From: Leishmania martiniquensis
Taxonomy: Eukaryota; Euglenozoa; Kinetoplastea; Trypanosomatida; Trypanosomatidae
NCBI RefSeq assembly: GCF_017916325.1
Contig: NC_090157.1
Span: 528,501 to 592,500, forward strand
Reading direction: 5' to 3'
DNA length: 64,000 nt
The notes beneath the pieces were generated by a model. That model was not told where the DNA came from, did no database searches, and saw only the letters and a program-made list of their open reading frames with translations. Numbering within the stretch: the stretch's first letter is position 1; each line of letters opens with the position of its first letter. Made by a program: the position numbers and the translations under genes. Below, in pieces: positions 1 to 10,500 of this stretch.

Positions 1-869
1 CACGACTGCCACGCGGAGAAGGGGACAGGTGTTTGGTGGAGCGCAACGGAGAGAGTGAAGAGAACGCATAACGATGCTGAAATGGATTCTCTACGGCGGC
101 CACAAGTGCGAGCTTGCGTGCGTCGAGACGGAAGTAGTCCTCGGGACGAGGTAGTGCTAGTCAACGACACTCTTATGCACCCACCTCGGCTCATTCCGCC
201 AGCAATGGCAGTCACAAGACCTCAAGCGGAAGGGCACATACATCGCCATCATCGCTGCGCGTCCCAGCACGTCGGGCGCCAACGAGAAGCAACGGTGCAC
301 TTGCGCACACCCACAGATGTGCAAGCAGGCAAGTCTGAGAAAAAATGGAGGAAGAAGAAAAAGTGTGTGTGTGAATCTGTACGCGCTTAACGTAACAAAC
401 AGGGGCCAAAGGGAAGAAAGGGCACGGAGTGAAGTAGGGGATGGGGAATAGAGGAGCCGCACACGCCGAACACACAAGTGCGCACGTCGGTATGTGAAAG
501 AACTGGAAACAAGCCTACTCGGGACAGAGGAAGAGAGTGCAAGCAACAACAGGAGAGGAGGTGGGGCATTCAGAGCCCGAAAACGCAGAGGAGTAACGTA
601 CACACACACACGTGCATCCGAATAAGAGCCAAACAAGGAGAGGGACCGGGCATATACGGCTGTGTGTGGGGGGTTCGCACGTGAGCAGCATGGGCACTGA
701 GGGGGACAAGCGGAAGGGGGAGGGGGCAGCGGTCTTCGAGGTTGGCGACGTTGGTTGCAGGGTGCACGTGCGCGCCCCCATCCGCCAAAGAGAGATACTT
801 CTTCGCTGAGCCTTGGTCACCAGCGTCAGCCTCCCTCCCCCTCCCTTGATATGGACAGCACGTGAATGT
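1..869. other. Intergenic region at left edge
   Basis: I see no supported gene here. It should hold the 3' UTR of the IF-2 gene and the processing signals of the next gene beyond the window. On the minus strand a long T/C tract (about 337-362) ends in an AG at 335-336, a good spliced-leader acceptor candidate for that next gene. The open frames are Arg/Ser/Cys-rich and look like translated UTR. Confidence 0.5.
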
Positions 870-3428
870 TTACTTGGGCAAGTCCTTGAGCCTTTCGTGC
901 AGCTCCGCGCCGTTTCCGGTCGGCCCCGCCGCCGCCGACCCCGCATCCTCCAGGCGCGCCTGCGCCTCGGCTGTCTCACGCAGAATCCTCTCACGCTTCT
1001 CGGCTGCCTCGTACTCCTCGGCGACGTCGCGGCTCTCCTCGTACTCTTCTACCTGCTCCAGAACGTCCCCGACGCGAAAGCTGAAGTCGTCGTACAGCAC
1101 GACGCCGCATTCGAGGCCTGTCTCTACCGCCGGCACAAGATCTTTAAAGCGGCGCAGCTCCTTCAGCTGGCCCTCGTAGACAATCTCTTGTGCCTGGCCG
1201 TCAGCCGCAGCAGCGGCGGCGGTGTCGCCCCTGGGCCGGCTGGGCTTGAGGTGGCCAGCCGCAGCAGCCGCTGCTGCCAGCCTCGTCTTCAAGTTCTGCG
1301 GTCGTCGCAATACGCGAAAGGTGGGATGAGCAGCGTCGAGGGTGCCCTTCGTGACCTTCATACCCCCCGCATTACCTGTGCGACCTGCCTGGGAGGCCTT
1401 GAAGGTCTGCAGGCACTCTGCCGCCGCCATGATGCGCGTCTTCTTCACCTTGGGCAGCGAGTCGACGAGCACCTGCTTCAATTCATCGATGCCGTGGTAC
1501 AGCACGTTGAACCGCAGCACCCGCACATTGTTCGGCACGTCCAATGAGAAGGAGTCCTTGCAGTCGCCAAAGAGCAGGACGCATCCGGGCTGGCCAGCCG
1601 ATCCCGTCAGGATTAGGTCCGCATCCTTCAACCCGCCAACCTCGGTGACGCGAATGTCAAGCGAGACGCCCTCGAGTCGGGGAAGCTCGTAAATTGTCTT
1701 CAACAGCGCCTGCAGCATCCCGAAGGTGGCCGCCTTGCACGATAAGATGAAGGCCTGGGTGCTGTAGGCACGCACGATGTTGTTGTCCGGCTTCCTGCCG
1801 TGGATGAGGCCCTGTCGCTCTTGGTTCAGAATCTGCAAGTAGTTCTCACGGTTGCCCTCGACGGTGTACACGTCACGCATGAAATAGCTGAACTTTTCGC
1901 CGTGCGCCTCGCTGCTCACCTGCATCATCACCGACCCTGGCTTCGGCGGCACACGGAAGCCATGAAGCACAACCGGCATTGACGGCCTCGCCTCTCCGAG
2001 CGTGGCGCCGTGGTCGTCCAGGACCCGCTTCACCGTCCCGTACACTGTGCCCGTGGCAAAAACCTGTCCTGGCCTCACAGTGCCGCAGCGCACAACCGCC
2101 GCCACCTCGCTAACGCCCAAGTTGCGCGACTCGAGGACGTACAGCTCGGCGCGAGATGGGGTGGGTGTGGCCACCTCGCACAGCTCCGCCTGCAGGTGTA
2201 GCGCCTCCAGCAGCTCCGGGATGCCGCGCCCATCTTTGGCGCAGACCTTAACGAGCTGCACGTCGCCGCCCTTCTCCTCTAGTTCCACCCCGTTTGCCGC
2301 CAGCTGATCCTTCACATAGTCGCAGTCTGGCTGCCGGTCGATCTTGGTCACAGCCACCACCATCGGCGTGCCTTTCCGCTGTGCAAGCTCGATGACCTCG
2401 CGCGTTTGCGGCTGCACCCCGTCCACTGCGGAGACGATGAGGACGATCATGTCGTTCGTCGTGGCGCCCACCTCCCTCATCGCCGTGAATGCGGCGTGGC
2501 CGGGCGTGTCGATGAAAGTGATGCACTTTCCGTCAGGCGTCCTCACCTGAAACGCGCCAACGCTCTGCGTGATGCCGCCCGCCTCACCCGCTGCCACGTT
2601 CGTGTGGCGCAGGTGATCCAGCAGCGTCGTCTTGCCATGATCGACGTGACCCATGATGGACACAATGGGCGGCCGTGGCACGTATTCGATCTTCGCCGCT
2701 GTGTGCTTGATGTCATACTCACGGATCATCCCAGCACGATGCAGGCCGGTAGCGACGCTCATCGGGTCGTGCAGATTGGACGGTGTCGTGAAAAACTCAC
2801 GGAGGGGGTGGTCCTCGAGCGCCTTGGCTTGGTCCGCCCCAGGCTTCTGCCGTGTCCGCTGCAGTGGCTGCCGCTTCATCTTCTCCCGCCGCCGCACGAA
2901 CTTCGACGCTCGTGGGTCGTCGCTGCCGACCCAGAGCGGGCCGGACCGCGTGGGGATGTAGATGGCCTCCTTTGCGAACTCAACCCAGTCGAATACCTCA
3001 CCGAGCCCCATCTCGCGTCGGTCCTTCTGGATGGTCGCCTTCACAAAGTGCGGCATCGTCTCCGCATTTAGCCGACGCATGTTGCCCTCCGACGAGAAGC
3101 GCGGGTCCACCTGGCCGTCCTGCCACTGAAGCGATGGTCGTACGCGGCTGCTCTGCGACTGGTGGCGGAGGGCCGTACGCAGCGCAGATGCCGTCATTGC
3201 AGCCGTCGGCACGCTGCTGCTGCAGGCAGCACCCCTCCTGCTGAGCAGAAGGTGGAACCCTACGAAGGAGGGCAGCCCTGACGGTGCTACCAAGGTCAGT
3301 CGAGAGTGTGTTCGCAGGCCAGCACCACTGCCCACAGCGGCAGCAGCGGTCGCAGCGGCGGCGGAGAGGTAGTACGCGGCGGTCACCTCGCTGGTGAGCT
3401 GGTGAGAAAGGGAAGCACTACGCCACAT
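870..3428 (-). CDS. Mitochondrial translation initiation factor IF-2
   Basis: This 852-residue protein is a bacterial/organellar IF-2 GTPase, which delivers initiator tRNA to the small ribosomal subunit; here probably in the mitochondrion. All G-domain motifs are visible: G1 GHVDHGKT (260-267), G2 GGITQ (284-288), G3 DTPGH (307-311), G4 TKID (361-364, usually NKID) and G5 CAK (396-398). The IF-2 beta-barrel and C-terminal domains follow. The tail has Ala-rich low complexity, then an acidic/basic helical end. The first ~120 residues are rich in Ala, Ser and Arg and poor in acidic residues, as in mitochondrial targeting sequences. I chose the ATG at 3428 because a strong pyrimidine tract and AG lie 10 nt upstream. 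The open frame extends to 3983 but crosses that tract. A second candidate ATG at 3197 also begins a basic, targeting-like stretch. Confidence 0.93.
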   Translation of the reverse strand: MWRSASLSHQLTSEVTAAYYLSAAAATAAAAVGSGAGLRTHSRLTLVAPSGLPSFVGFHLLLSRRGAACSSSVPTAAMTASALRTALRHQSQSSRVRPSLQWQDGQVDPRFSSEGNMRRLNAETMPHFVKATIQKDRREMGLGEVFDWVEFAKEAIYIPTRSGPLWVGSDDPRASKFVRRREKMKRQPLQRTRQKPGADQAKALEDHPLREFFTTPSNLHDPMSVATGLHRAGMIREYDIKHTAAKIEYVPRPPIVSIMGHVDHGKTTLLDHLRHTNVAAGEAGGITQSVGAFQVRTPDGKCITFIDTPGHAAFTAMREVGATTNDMIVLIVSAVDGVQPQTREVIELAQRKGTPMVVAVTKIDRQPDCDYVKDQLAANGVELEEKGGDVQLVKVCAKDGRGIPELLEALHLQAELCEVATPTPSRAELYVLESRNLGVSEVAAVVRCGTVRPGQVFATGTVYGTVKRVLDDHGATLGEARPSMPVVLHGFRVPPKPGSVMMQVSSEAHGEKFSYFMRDVYTVEGNRENYLQILNQERQGLIHGRKPDNNIVRAYSTQAFILSCKAATFGMLQALLKTIYELPRLEGVSLDIRVTEVGGLKDADLILTGSAGQPGCVLLFGDCKDSFSLDVPNNVRVLRFNVLYHGIDELKQVLVDSLPKVKKTRIMAAAECLQTFKASQAGRTGNAGGMKVTKGTLDAAHPTFRVLRRPQNLKTRLAAAAAAAGHLKPSRPRGDTAAAAAADGQAQEIVYEGQLKELRRFKDLVPAVETGLECGVVLYDDFSFRVGDVLEQVEEYEESRDVAEEYEAAEKRERILRETAEAQARLEDAGSAAAGPTGNGAELHERLKDLPK

Positions 3429-3438
3429 TTTGATGCAA

Positions 3439-3472
3439 CTGATGGAGAGGAGGAGGGGGGTGGTCGAGAGAG
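3439..3472 (-). other. Predicted spliced-leader acceptor for IF-2 gene
   Basis: In minus-strand sense, a C/T-rich tract (about 3443-3472) is followed by ATCAG with its AG at 3439-3440. This leaves a 10-nt leader before the ATG at 3428 and decides the start. Confidence 0.55.
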
Positions 3473-4815
3473 CAATAAAAAGAGTCCACCGCCACTGTCG
3501 CGAGGGGAACGGCGATGGAGCAGCTCTACCCGGCGGAGAGTCACGCAGAGAGGTGAGCAAGAGGGACCGATACACGCACAAGTAGCGAGGCAGAGTGCGG
3601 GTGCTACCAAAGCACTCGAGACGAGTCCGCACAGAGAGGAAGAGAAACGGGGCGCCCACACACTCACACACACAGAGAGAGGGACACACATGTGCGTGCG
3701 CTTCCCGTACTCTTTGCCTCGTGTCTATGGCGCGTGTGTGTACTCGGCCCCACCAATGGCACCGTAAGTGTTGCTGTTGCCCTGGCATGACAAGGAAGTC
3801 CGTGAAAGACATGCCCCAGTACCCGCAGAGAGGAGAGGGGGGAGGGAGGGAGATGGTCCATACCTCCGCCTCAAAGGTAGAGGCGACAGGCCGCCGGCGC
3901 GCAGGAAGAGTCAGACGTGGGCGTGAGGCGCCAACATGAACAGCGCCGTGATACACGTGATATGCAGGCATGCATCGAAGCACGAGAGCCGTGAAGGAGA
4001 CCTTGTGAACGATTGCGGGTGCAACCCGGCCACGTGCACCAGTCGATGAGTTCGGAGTCGCTCATAGCTTCTCCACCACAAAGACCCTTGGTGCATTTTG
4101 ATTTCACCCGTTTATTATTTTTTCGGAGGGGGGAGGGCACACGCTCCCTCTTGTCAGCGATACGTCGGCGTGCGCATGAGCGCCACCCGTCGGGGACGAT
4201 ACGTGAGCGGCGAAGCAGGTAAATGCTGCGCAACGCCGCCTCAAAGAGGAATCTGCCCAGGAAGAGTTCATCCTGGCGCAAGGGGTCGTGCGCCGGAAAC
4301 TACTGCCTGTCACCTACGACTGGTACGCTCGGCCGGAGACACAGACACGCTCCCCGCCCCCTCGCTCACCACCCCTCGACCTCCTTTCCACCGCTCTCTA
4401 TTTGAGCACGGCCCTTCGCTCCGTTAGCACGCTTAAGTTCGTTTCAACGCGCAGTTTCGCATTGATTGTAACCGCTTTTCTATCGCACAGGCACACGAGC
4501 CCAGCCTCACATCGCTCCCCTCTCCCCTCCCTTGCCTTGCCCTGCCACTCAAGTCCATCTTGCGTGGTGCGCAGCAGCCCTGCACGCGCCTCGTTCAGCG
4601 GCGCACCCGTGTCGTCGCCTCAAACTCGGCTAGCATCCCTCCGCTATGCACGCGGCCACGCGCGGAGTCACTCGAAGCGGCTCAGGCGCCCCATGCCGGG
4701 GGGGGCACTGAAGGCCGGCCGAGACGCCCGAATCACGCCGACACTTTGCTCGCCATAGGGATGGTGCAGACGCGTTCACCAACACAGGTCCTTCCGACAC
4801 CACGCCGCTCACGAC

Positions 4816-4995
4816 CTGCCCCGCCGGCATCCGTCTCGATGCGTCGCCCGAGCTTGCCTGCGTCGCTCGCACAGTGGCCCTGTGTCACCGACGCGGGTGG
4901 TCCAGCATGGAGCAGAGCGAGGGGGGAGGGGGCTGCGTTGGCTTCCCCAAGACAGGGTGGGGTACGGAGTCCCCGTGATATGGGGCACACACAGA
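4816..4995. repeat. Dispersed 3' UTR repeat, copy 1 (SIDER-like candidate)
   Basis: About 180 nt is closely similar to 16822-16985 in the same orientation. Shared blocks include the starting CTGCCCCGCCGGCATCCG, a CTGTGTCACCGACGCGGGTGG block, a G-rich run followed by CTGCGTTGGCTTCCCC, and a GGGGTACGGAG block ending in GGGGCACACA. This copy has about 20 extra bases near 4850. It lies in the presumed 3' UTR of the WD40 gene. Leishmania 3' UTRs are known to carry degenerate retroposons (SIDERs); assignment to that family is inference. Confidence 0.6.
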
Positions 4996-5097
4996 CGCAC
5001 ACGCGTCATTGGGCCAGTTGACATACGCGACCGCAAATAATCTACCGGAAAGAGAGAAGTGTGTGGATAGATGCGCCTGCGATGCACCAGCGCAACA

Positions 5098-6423
5098 TCA
5101 CTGCGCGCCGCCAATCCGCTCTGTCTCGAACGGCAGGCGCCATACACGAATCTCCCCACGGTCTGTGCCGGTGGCAAGCAGAGTGAGGGAGGGTGACACC
5201 GCTGACGACATAACGAGGCCCTCGTGCAACTTCACCTGCCGAATCGGGGCCGTCGTGGCAAGGTTCCACTCGATGGCCGTGCTGTCGTCCGACACGGTCA
5301 ACAGCTTGCCCTCGCTCGTAAACTCAAGCCCGCGGACGTAGTCTTGGTGCCCAACGAACGTGCGTCCCCTCGCGCCGAATTCCCCGAGGCGAACCGCAAA
5401 GTCGACGCCAAAAACGCACTCGGAGCAGGCGGCGAGCAGCCAACAGCCGGTCCCCGCAGCCTCGGAGATGTGCATGGACCTTCGCCGGGAAGGCCCTGCG
5501 CTGCTACCAGTGACGCTCCCCGCCTCATCGCTCTCACTACTGTCCCCATCGCGCGCTTGCTGATACGCGCGAGCAACATCTGAGGAGGCGGCAGCAGCAC
5601 CTGCACATTCCTCTGCATCATCAGCCGCAGCAGTCGAACCTCTGCTGTTGATGCTCTCCGGCGGCGCCATAAGGCCACTGGGCACCACCACAACGTGGTT
5701 CACGGGGTTCTCGAACTCGTCAAGACTGGCGAGGAGGCGGTCCTCCATCAGCCCTGCTGACGTGCTGGTCATCTGCTGCGCGTGCCGCAACGACCACGAC
5801 CGCAGAGCGCAATCCTCCGAGGCAGTAATTAAGATAGATGTCGAGTTGGGTACGAGCACGATGTCGTTCACAGTGCTCGTCGACACACGAAACTTGTCCA
5901 CAAGTGTACCGACCTGCGGAACAGGAGCAGTGCCAGCAACCGTCGCGCTCTCGGCGCCGCTGTCGGGCGGGACGAGGGCGTGGACGTACACATGGCCGTC
6001 ATCGCAGGCGCTCACAACGCTCCAGCCGCCACTGCCGCTGCTACCCGCGTCCTCACAGCCGGCCGATGCGGTGGGCAGCCACAGCATTTTGTTCACGCCT
6101 TCCTGGAAGCCGCGTACGTTGCCTACGACACGATCTGGCCGGCGCAGATCCCAACAGCCGATGCTGCGATCGTCGGACGCCGTCAGCAACGTGTACGGAT
6201 GGTCAGGGTGAAACACGGCATGGTTTACAGGGCCCAGGTGGTGACCAGTCAGGTGCGCGGCTCGCTGCGAGGTCCCGGAACCGGCACGCAAGTCCCACAG
6301 CGCTGCTGTGTCATCACCAGAGGTGGAGCAGAGCAGGCCTCCCTCGTCAGTCGGGGCAGCGTGGGGAGAAAAGACGAGAGAGGTCACCACCTCTGTGTGC
6401 GCAGTACTGAGCTGCGCGAACAT
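5098..6423 (-). CDS. WD40 repeat protein
   Basis: This 441-residue protein is a WD40 beta-propeller, a scaffold for protein interactions; the partner is unknown. WD-type repeat ends are readable in order: DDTAALWDLR near the N-terminus, DDRSIGCWDLR, EDCALRSWSLR, DDSTAIEWNL and RGEIRVWRL at the C-terminus. Further degenerate blades lie between them (for example HVYVHALV). A disordered Ser/Ala/acidic insert sits between the fourth and fifth visible regions, around residues 260-330. The ATG at 6423 follows a CT-repeat tract and two AG acceptors 13-21 nt upstream. The open frame to 7008 is 5' leader and includes a CT-rich tract. I cannot name an orthologue. Confidence 0.85.
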   Translation of the reverse strand: MFAQLSTAHTEVVTSLVFSPHAAPTDEGGLLCSTSGDDTAALWDLRAGSGTSQRAAHLTGHHLGPVNHAVFHPDHPYTLLTASDDRSIGCWDLRRPDRVVGNVRGFQEGVNKMLWLPTASAGCEDAGSSGSGGWSVVSACDDGHVYVHALVPPDSGAESATVAGTAPVPQVGTLVDKFRVSTSTVNDIVLVPNSTSILITASEDCALRSWSLRHAQQMTSTSAGLMEDRLLASLDEFENPVNHVVVVPSGLMAPPESINSRGSTAAADDAEECAGAAAASSDVARAYQQARDGDSSESDEAGSVTGSSAGPSRRRSMHISEAAGTGCWLLAACSECVFGVDFAVRLGEFGARGRTFVGHQDYVRGLEFTSEGKLLTVSDDSTAIEWNLATTAPIRQVKLHEGLVMSSAVSPSLTLLATGTDRGEIRVWRLPFETERIGGAQ

Positions 6424-7599
6424 GCAAGCCGTGTGCCTGAAAACTGGGCGTGTGTCAGTGTGTGTGTGTAAGAGAGAGAGAGACACTGGAAGAATTGGCG
6501 AAGCAGCGGAACACAAGAGGAGGCGAGAGGCAGCTTGCGCATGTCTCCGGTGTCGAGGCAACAAACGATGATGATGAGACGCGCGTCGAGCTGCGCGGCT
6601 CTCAGATCGCATGCGTCCTCCCTCCCCTGCAGAGACACGGTACACACCTCTGTTCTCAGGTGCCCCTCCCCTCGTACAGCGCGGAGATGCGCTGGTGCAA
6701 GGGGCACCCGTTCTTTGAGAGGGGGGTGGGATGGGATGGGGTGGGGAGGAAAAGCAAAGACGACCATGAGCAGCAGCAGCAACAGTGGCCACGAAGTGCC
6801 CCACCTTCTCATAAGTATTCACGCATACATGAAGAAACGTCTGTCTGTCTGTAAGTGCGTATGCGTGTGCGTGTGCGCATACAAACAGATGGGCACGCAA
6901 GGCGCACACACTCTGGCGCCTGAGGGCCGCCCGCATCGACCAGGATGCGCGAGATGGAGCAAGCGACGCTGGAGTAACAAAGAGAGCGCAACTACGACGG
7001 GCACGCACGATTCATTCGCGGCGGTGGCGTACGCGCTCGTGGGAAACGATGCGTGCGTGCCCGCCCGCTGACGCGCCCCTTTCCGCCGTTCCTCGCCTCC
7101 ACCATGTCGGTGGCCTTTTTTCAAGATAAAGGTGCCGTTGAAGCAATAGCAGCGGTCGTAGCAGACGGCACGCGCTTGAGTGCTGGCGCGGCACGAACCT
7201 CAGGCCTAAACCGAAGCGAATCAAAAGAGGCCAAAGATATCGCCCGCAGAGAACACGCCCGCCATTGGTCGGTAAGACTCGTCAGCCCGGGCATGGATAT
7301 GCACGGGTGCTCAAGTAAGCCGGGCGGAAAGGGGCACAGAGAGAGAGAAACAGGCCGAAAGAAAATGTTTCTGAGCGACTGAAAGCTCAGAGGGAAGAGC
7401 GCAGTGCTGTGACCCGCCAGCGCCACCGCAGCGCACACGTCGAGGGGACAGCAGCGTGATTCCCTACAGATCCGCGTCCTGCCCCACCCCCGGCTGCCCT
7501 TTCACTACAGGCGCGCTGAGACACGCACCTTCACATGCAGGTTTGCCGGCGCCGTGAGACTGGTCCCCGATCCCCTGCCCCTCATGTGCAAGCCGCACT
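6424..7599. other. Intergenic region between WD40 and 1084-residue protein genes
   Basis: It holds the WD40 splice signal (6437-6486), short GT/TCTG-type simple repeats near 6840-6880, and the 3' UTR of the gene above. One plus-strand frame (7053-7382) looks protein-like, but it opposes the direction of transcription and I do not accept it. Confidence 0.45.
6437..6486 (-). other. Predicted spliced-leader acceptor for WD40 gene
   Basis: A CTCTCT tract (about 6470-6486, minus sense) is followed by a CA-repeat and two AG dinucleotides at 6444-6445 and 6437-6438. The leader would be only 13-20 nt before the ATG at 6423. Confidence 0.45.
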
Positions 7600-10500
7600 C
7601 TAGAGCTGATCCTCCCCCATCATGAGAAGAAGCAGTCCACGCAACGCGTCATGCGTCTCGTGCATGGCGGCCATGCTCTGCGAGAGGAGATTCATGTAGC
7701 GCAGCACACGCCGACGGCGCTCCTTGCAGGAGTCACGGCAGTAGAGCAGTGGGCACGTCACCTCGCTGCTATTGATACTGGCGAGATCGCCTTTTCTGTC
7801 GTGATGGTCTGCTGCCGCTGCGCCGGCGCCGTGGCGCGAAGGTGCATCTGTGCATCCAGCCGGCGGCGCTGCCTCACGCGCGGCGAGCTCCGCCTGCGGC
7901 AGCTGTGCACGCTGGTGGCTTACACCGTCTGTGGCTGCTTCGAGACGGCGGTTCTCAGAAGAAGGAGCGTTGGCGAGAGCTCCGACCACCTTCGCCGCAT
8001 CGCCGCTCTGCGCCGCGGCTGCCGAGCCCTCTTCGTCGGCTGGGTCCGCAGCCGCCTCCTCCGCCAGGTCCACGAACGCGGTTACCACCGCGCCCGACTT
8101 GATAGTGGAGGCGCCGCCGCGCAGAGGCAGAGGCGTTTGGGCCAGCCCTAGAGCACTTGCATCATGGACGGTGATGGCGATGCGCTGCGGCACCGAGACC
8201 ATAGAGATCGCCTTCGTCTGTGGTGGCTTCGGGGGGCGCGCCGCAACGCCATGGCCACCAGGACCGCTACCCTTTGTGATTCCCACACTGGTCGCTGTGC
8301 CCTGTGCCACGTCGATGCCGCTGCATGAAGGAAGCGGCCTAGCAGCAGGGCGTGCATGGGCTCGTTTCTTCGCCGGCCTCACATCGTCCGCAGCCGGAGA
8401 ACGACGCCGCCTCTTGCCAGCCGCGGTACCGATGCCTTCAGTCGATTTCGCTGGCATCGACAGCGGCGGAGGTGGGGCGGACTGGACCGGCAGCGGAGGC
8501 GCTCTCTCGCCGTCCGCTCTGGTTTTAGATACACCGGAGGCGGGTACAGCAGAAGCCACAGCACCCGTGACCGAGGCAGTGGGGTTGTTGGCAGCGCTTC
8601 CAGCCGGTGTGCGCCTGCGCGGCTGAGATGCAGACAGTCCCCTCACCGCGCCCGCAGCGGTGGCCGCCTGCACTTTGCGCCGCTGCCGCGTCGGTTTAGG
8701 CGCTGCATACTCTGCTGGGAATAACTCTCGCAGGTATGCGGCCACATCAGCCACGCTGCTGTTTGGTAGGAAAGGCTTCGACGGTCTGCATGGCACCGAG
8801 CCCGCGTCGCTGCTCTCAAGCTGCGCTGGACGCCGTGGCGGTGCGCTGACACCTTCCGCCGCACTCTTTGGCTCGCGAGCGGCGTCAGGGACTGCTAGCA
8901 TGTCCCCAAGCTTGACCGACGACGCAGTGCTACGGGGCTGAGAGGATGACTTGGCAGGCATGGCCGCCGGTTTAATGCAATCTTCACCTCGATGTTCATC
9001 CCAAATGGCACCGACAAAGGCGTGGGCATCCGTGCCGGCAGGCAGCGCTGCCCCCCGGGTCTTAGACCCTCCCCAGCTGTCACCGGCACGCCTCATCGTC
9101 TCCGCATCGCAGACAGCACCACCAGCGGTGGCGGCAGCGCTGTCGACACCGTCATGCGCCTTTTCTGCCGCTGGTGAGAGCATCGCACGGCTGTTCTGCG
9201 ATGTTACAGAGTCATCGCATGTGGCATGGGTAGGGGGCGGTGGGGCCTCGGCAGTTGGTGTGGAAGAGAGCTCTGAGGCACAGAGGTGCGCGCCGCCGCC
9301 GTTGCGGCCAACAACGCGAGTCAAGCACTGCCCTCGCCCGTGAGGTACCATACCCAGCGGCCGCGTAGCAAATTGCCGATCCCTCGCTGCCGCGCCGGCG
9401 TCTGCTGCCACTGATGCTGCGTGCACCCTATTCAACTCGCACTGTGTCTTCGCTGAGGCGGTGAGGGGGCTCTGTTGCCCTCGCGGGCGCCACAGCGCAT
9501 GCGTCTCTGATGTGGTGGACTTCAATGACGGGCACACCGAAGGAGCTGCAGTTGAGGCGACGTTGAGCCGCGGCCGGCGGTGCGTGCGTTGAGAAAGCTG
9601 CTGCTGGGCCGTCCACGGCTCTGCAATCCTGACCACGTCTAAGGCCGGTCGACGGCGATGCAGAGGCTCGCTGCAGCCACCGCGATAGCGGCCAGGGTGC
9701 TCTGCCGCCTCCATCAACCCCGCCAGCTCTTCTGCCACGCTCTCTAGTGTGTTAGCGAGCTGTGATGGGGTTGCCTGTCTCGATTGCTGGCGCTTCGGCG
9801 ATGGAGGCCATTGATCAACCGGCGCTGCGGCCCCTGTGGCGGCAGCGGCAGTGATGGCGAGCCCGCCGGCAACGCAAGCGGCTTTTCTCGCTATACCTCC
9901 TCCACTTTTTTCCCCACCACCCGCTGGCAGCGCAGGACTACCGGAGAGGGGCTGTGCAGCATCACCAAGCGTTCTTGCCTCAGCCATCCCTCTTGCACTG
10001 TCGTCGCTTTCGCCACCCAGCAGCCCGGGTACCGTGTCTCGTACGCGGGCCCCGACATCATCGGCGGCTGCGGCAGTGCGTCGCGATTCGGAGTGCTCGG
10101 CAGACAGGTACTCACTCCTCTGCTCGACAGCGTCACGAGCGCAAGACGGCATGCAGTTCGTCGCGCCCCTCTCGCCCTGTCTCCGCCGCGGGTGCGGAGA
10201 ATGCGGCCGGTTGCGCACCTGTGCCGCATTATCCACATCATTCGCCCAATCCTCCTCTGCCGCATCCTCCCGAGAGGCCGCCGATGAGGCGGACGTTGCC
10301 CGAGACGAGGTGGTCGCCTCTGTTGGCACGCTTGCCGCCGGGTCCACCAGCAGCACCCCGTGCACCGGCAGCGGCTCCGTCACGGAGATGCGCGACAAAG
10401 ATCTCGTGCGCCGGCTGGCCGCGATGAGAGGCGCAATAGACTGCAAAAAGGCGGTCATATCCTCGGTGTTCAGCTGCACAAGCAGCACGGTTGTCGCGGC

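Larger units (their letters stand above)
3429..5097. other. Intergenic region between IF-2 and WD40 genes
   Basis: It holds the IF-2 splice signal at the low end and the 3' UTR of the WD40 gene at the high end. That 3' UTR includes one copy of a dispersed repeat (4816-4995). The remaining open frames are Arg/Ser/Pro-rich and unsupported. Confidence 0.5.

Noticed and set aside
7053..7382. Plus-strand 109-codon frame that looks protein-like (SVAFFQDKGAVEAIAAVV)
   Set aside because: Opposite to the polycistronic direction, no plus-strand splice signal convincingly placed, and nothing recognisable in it.
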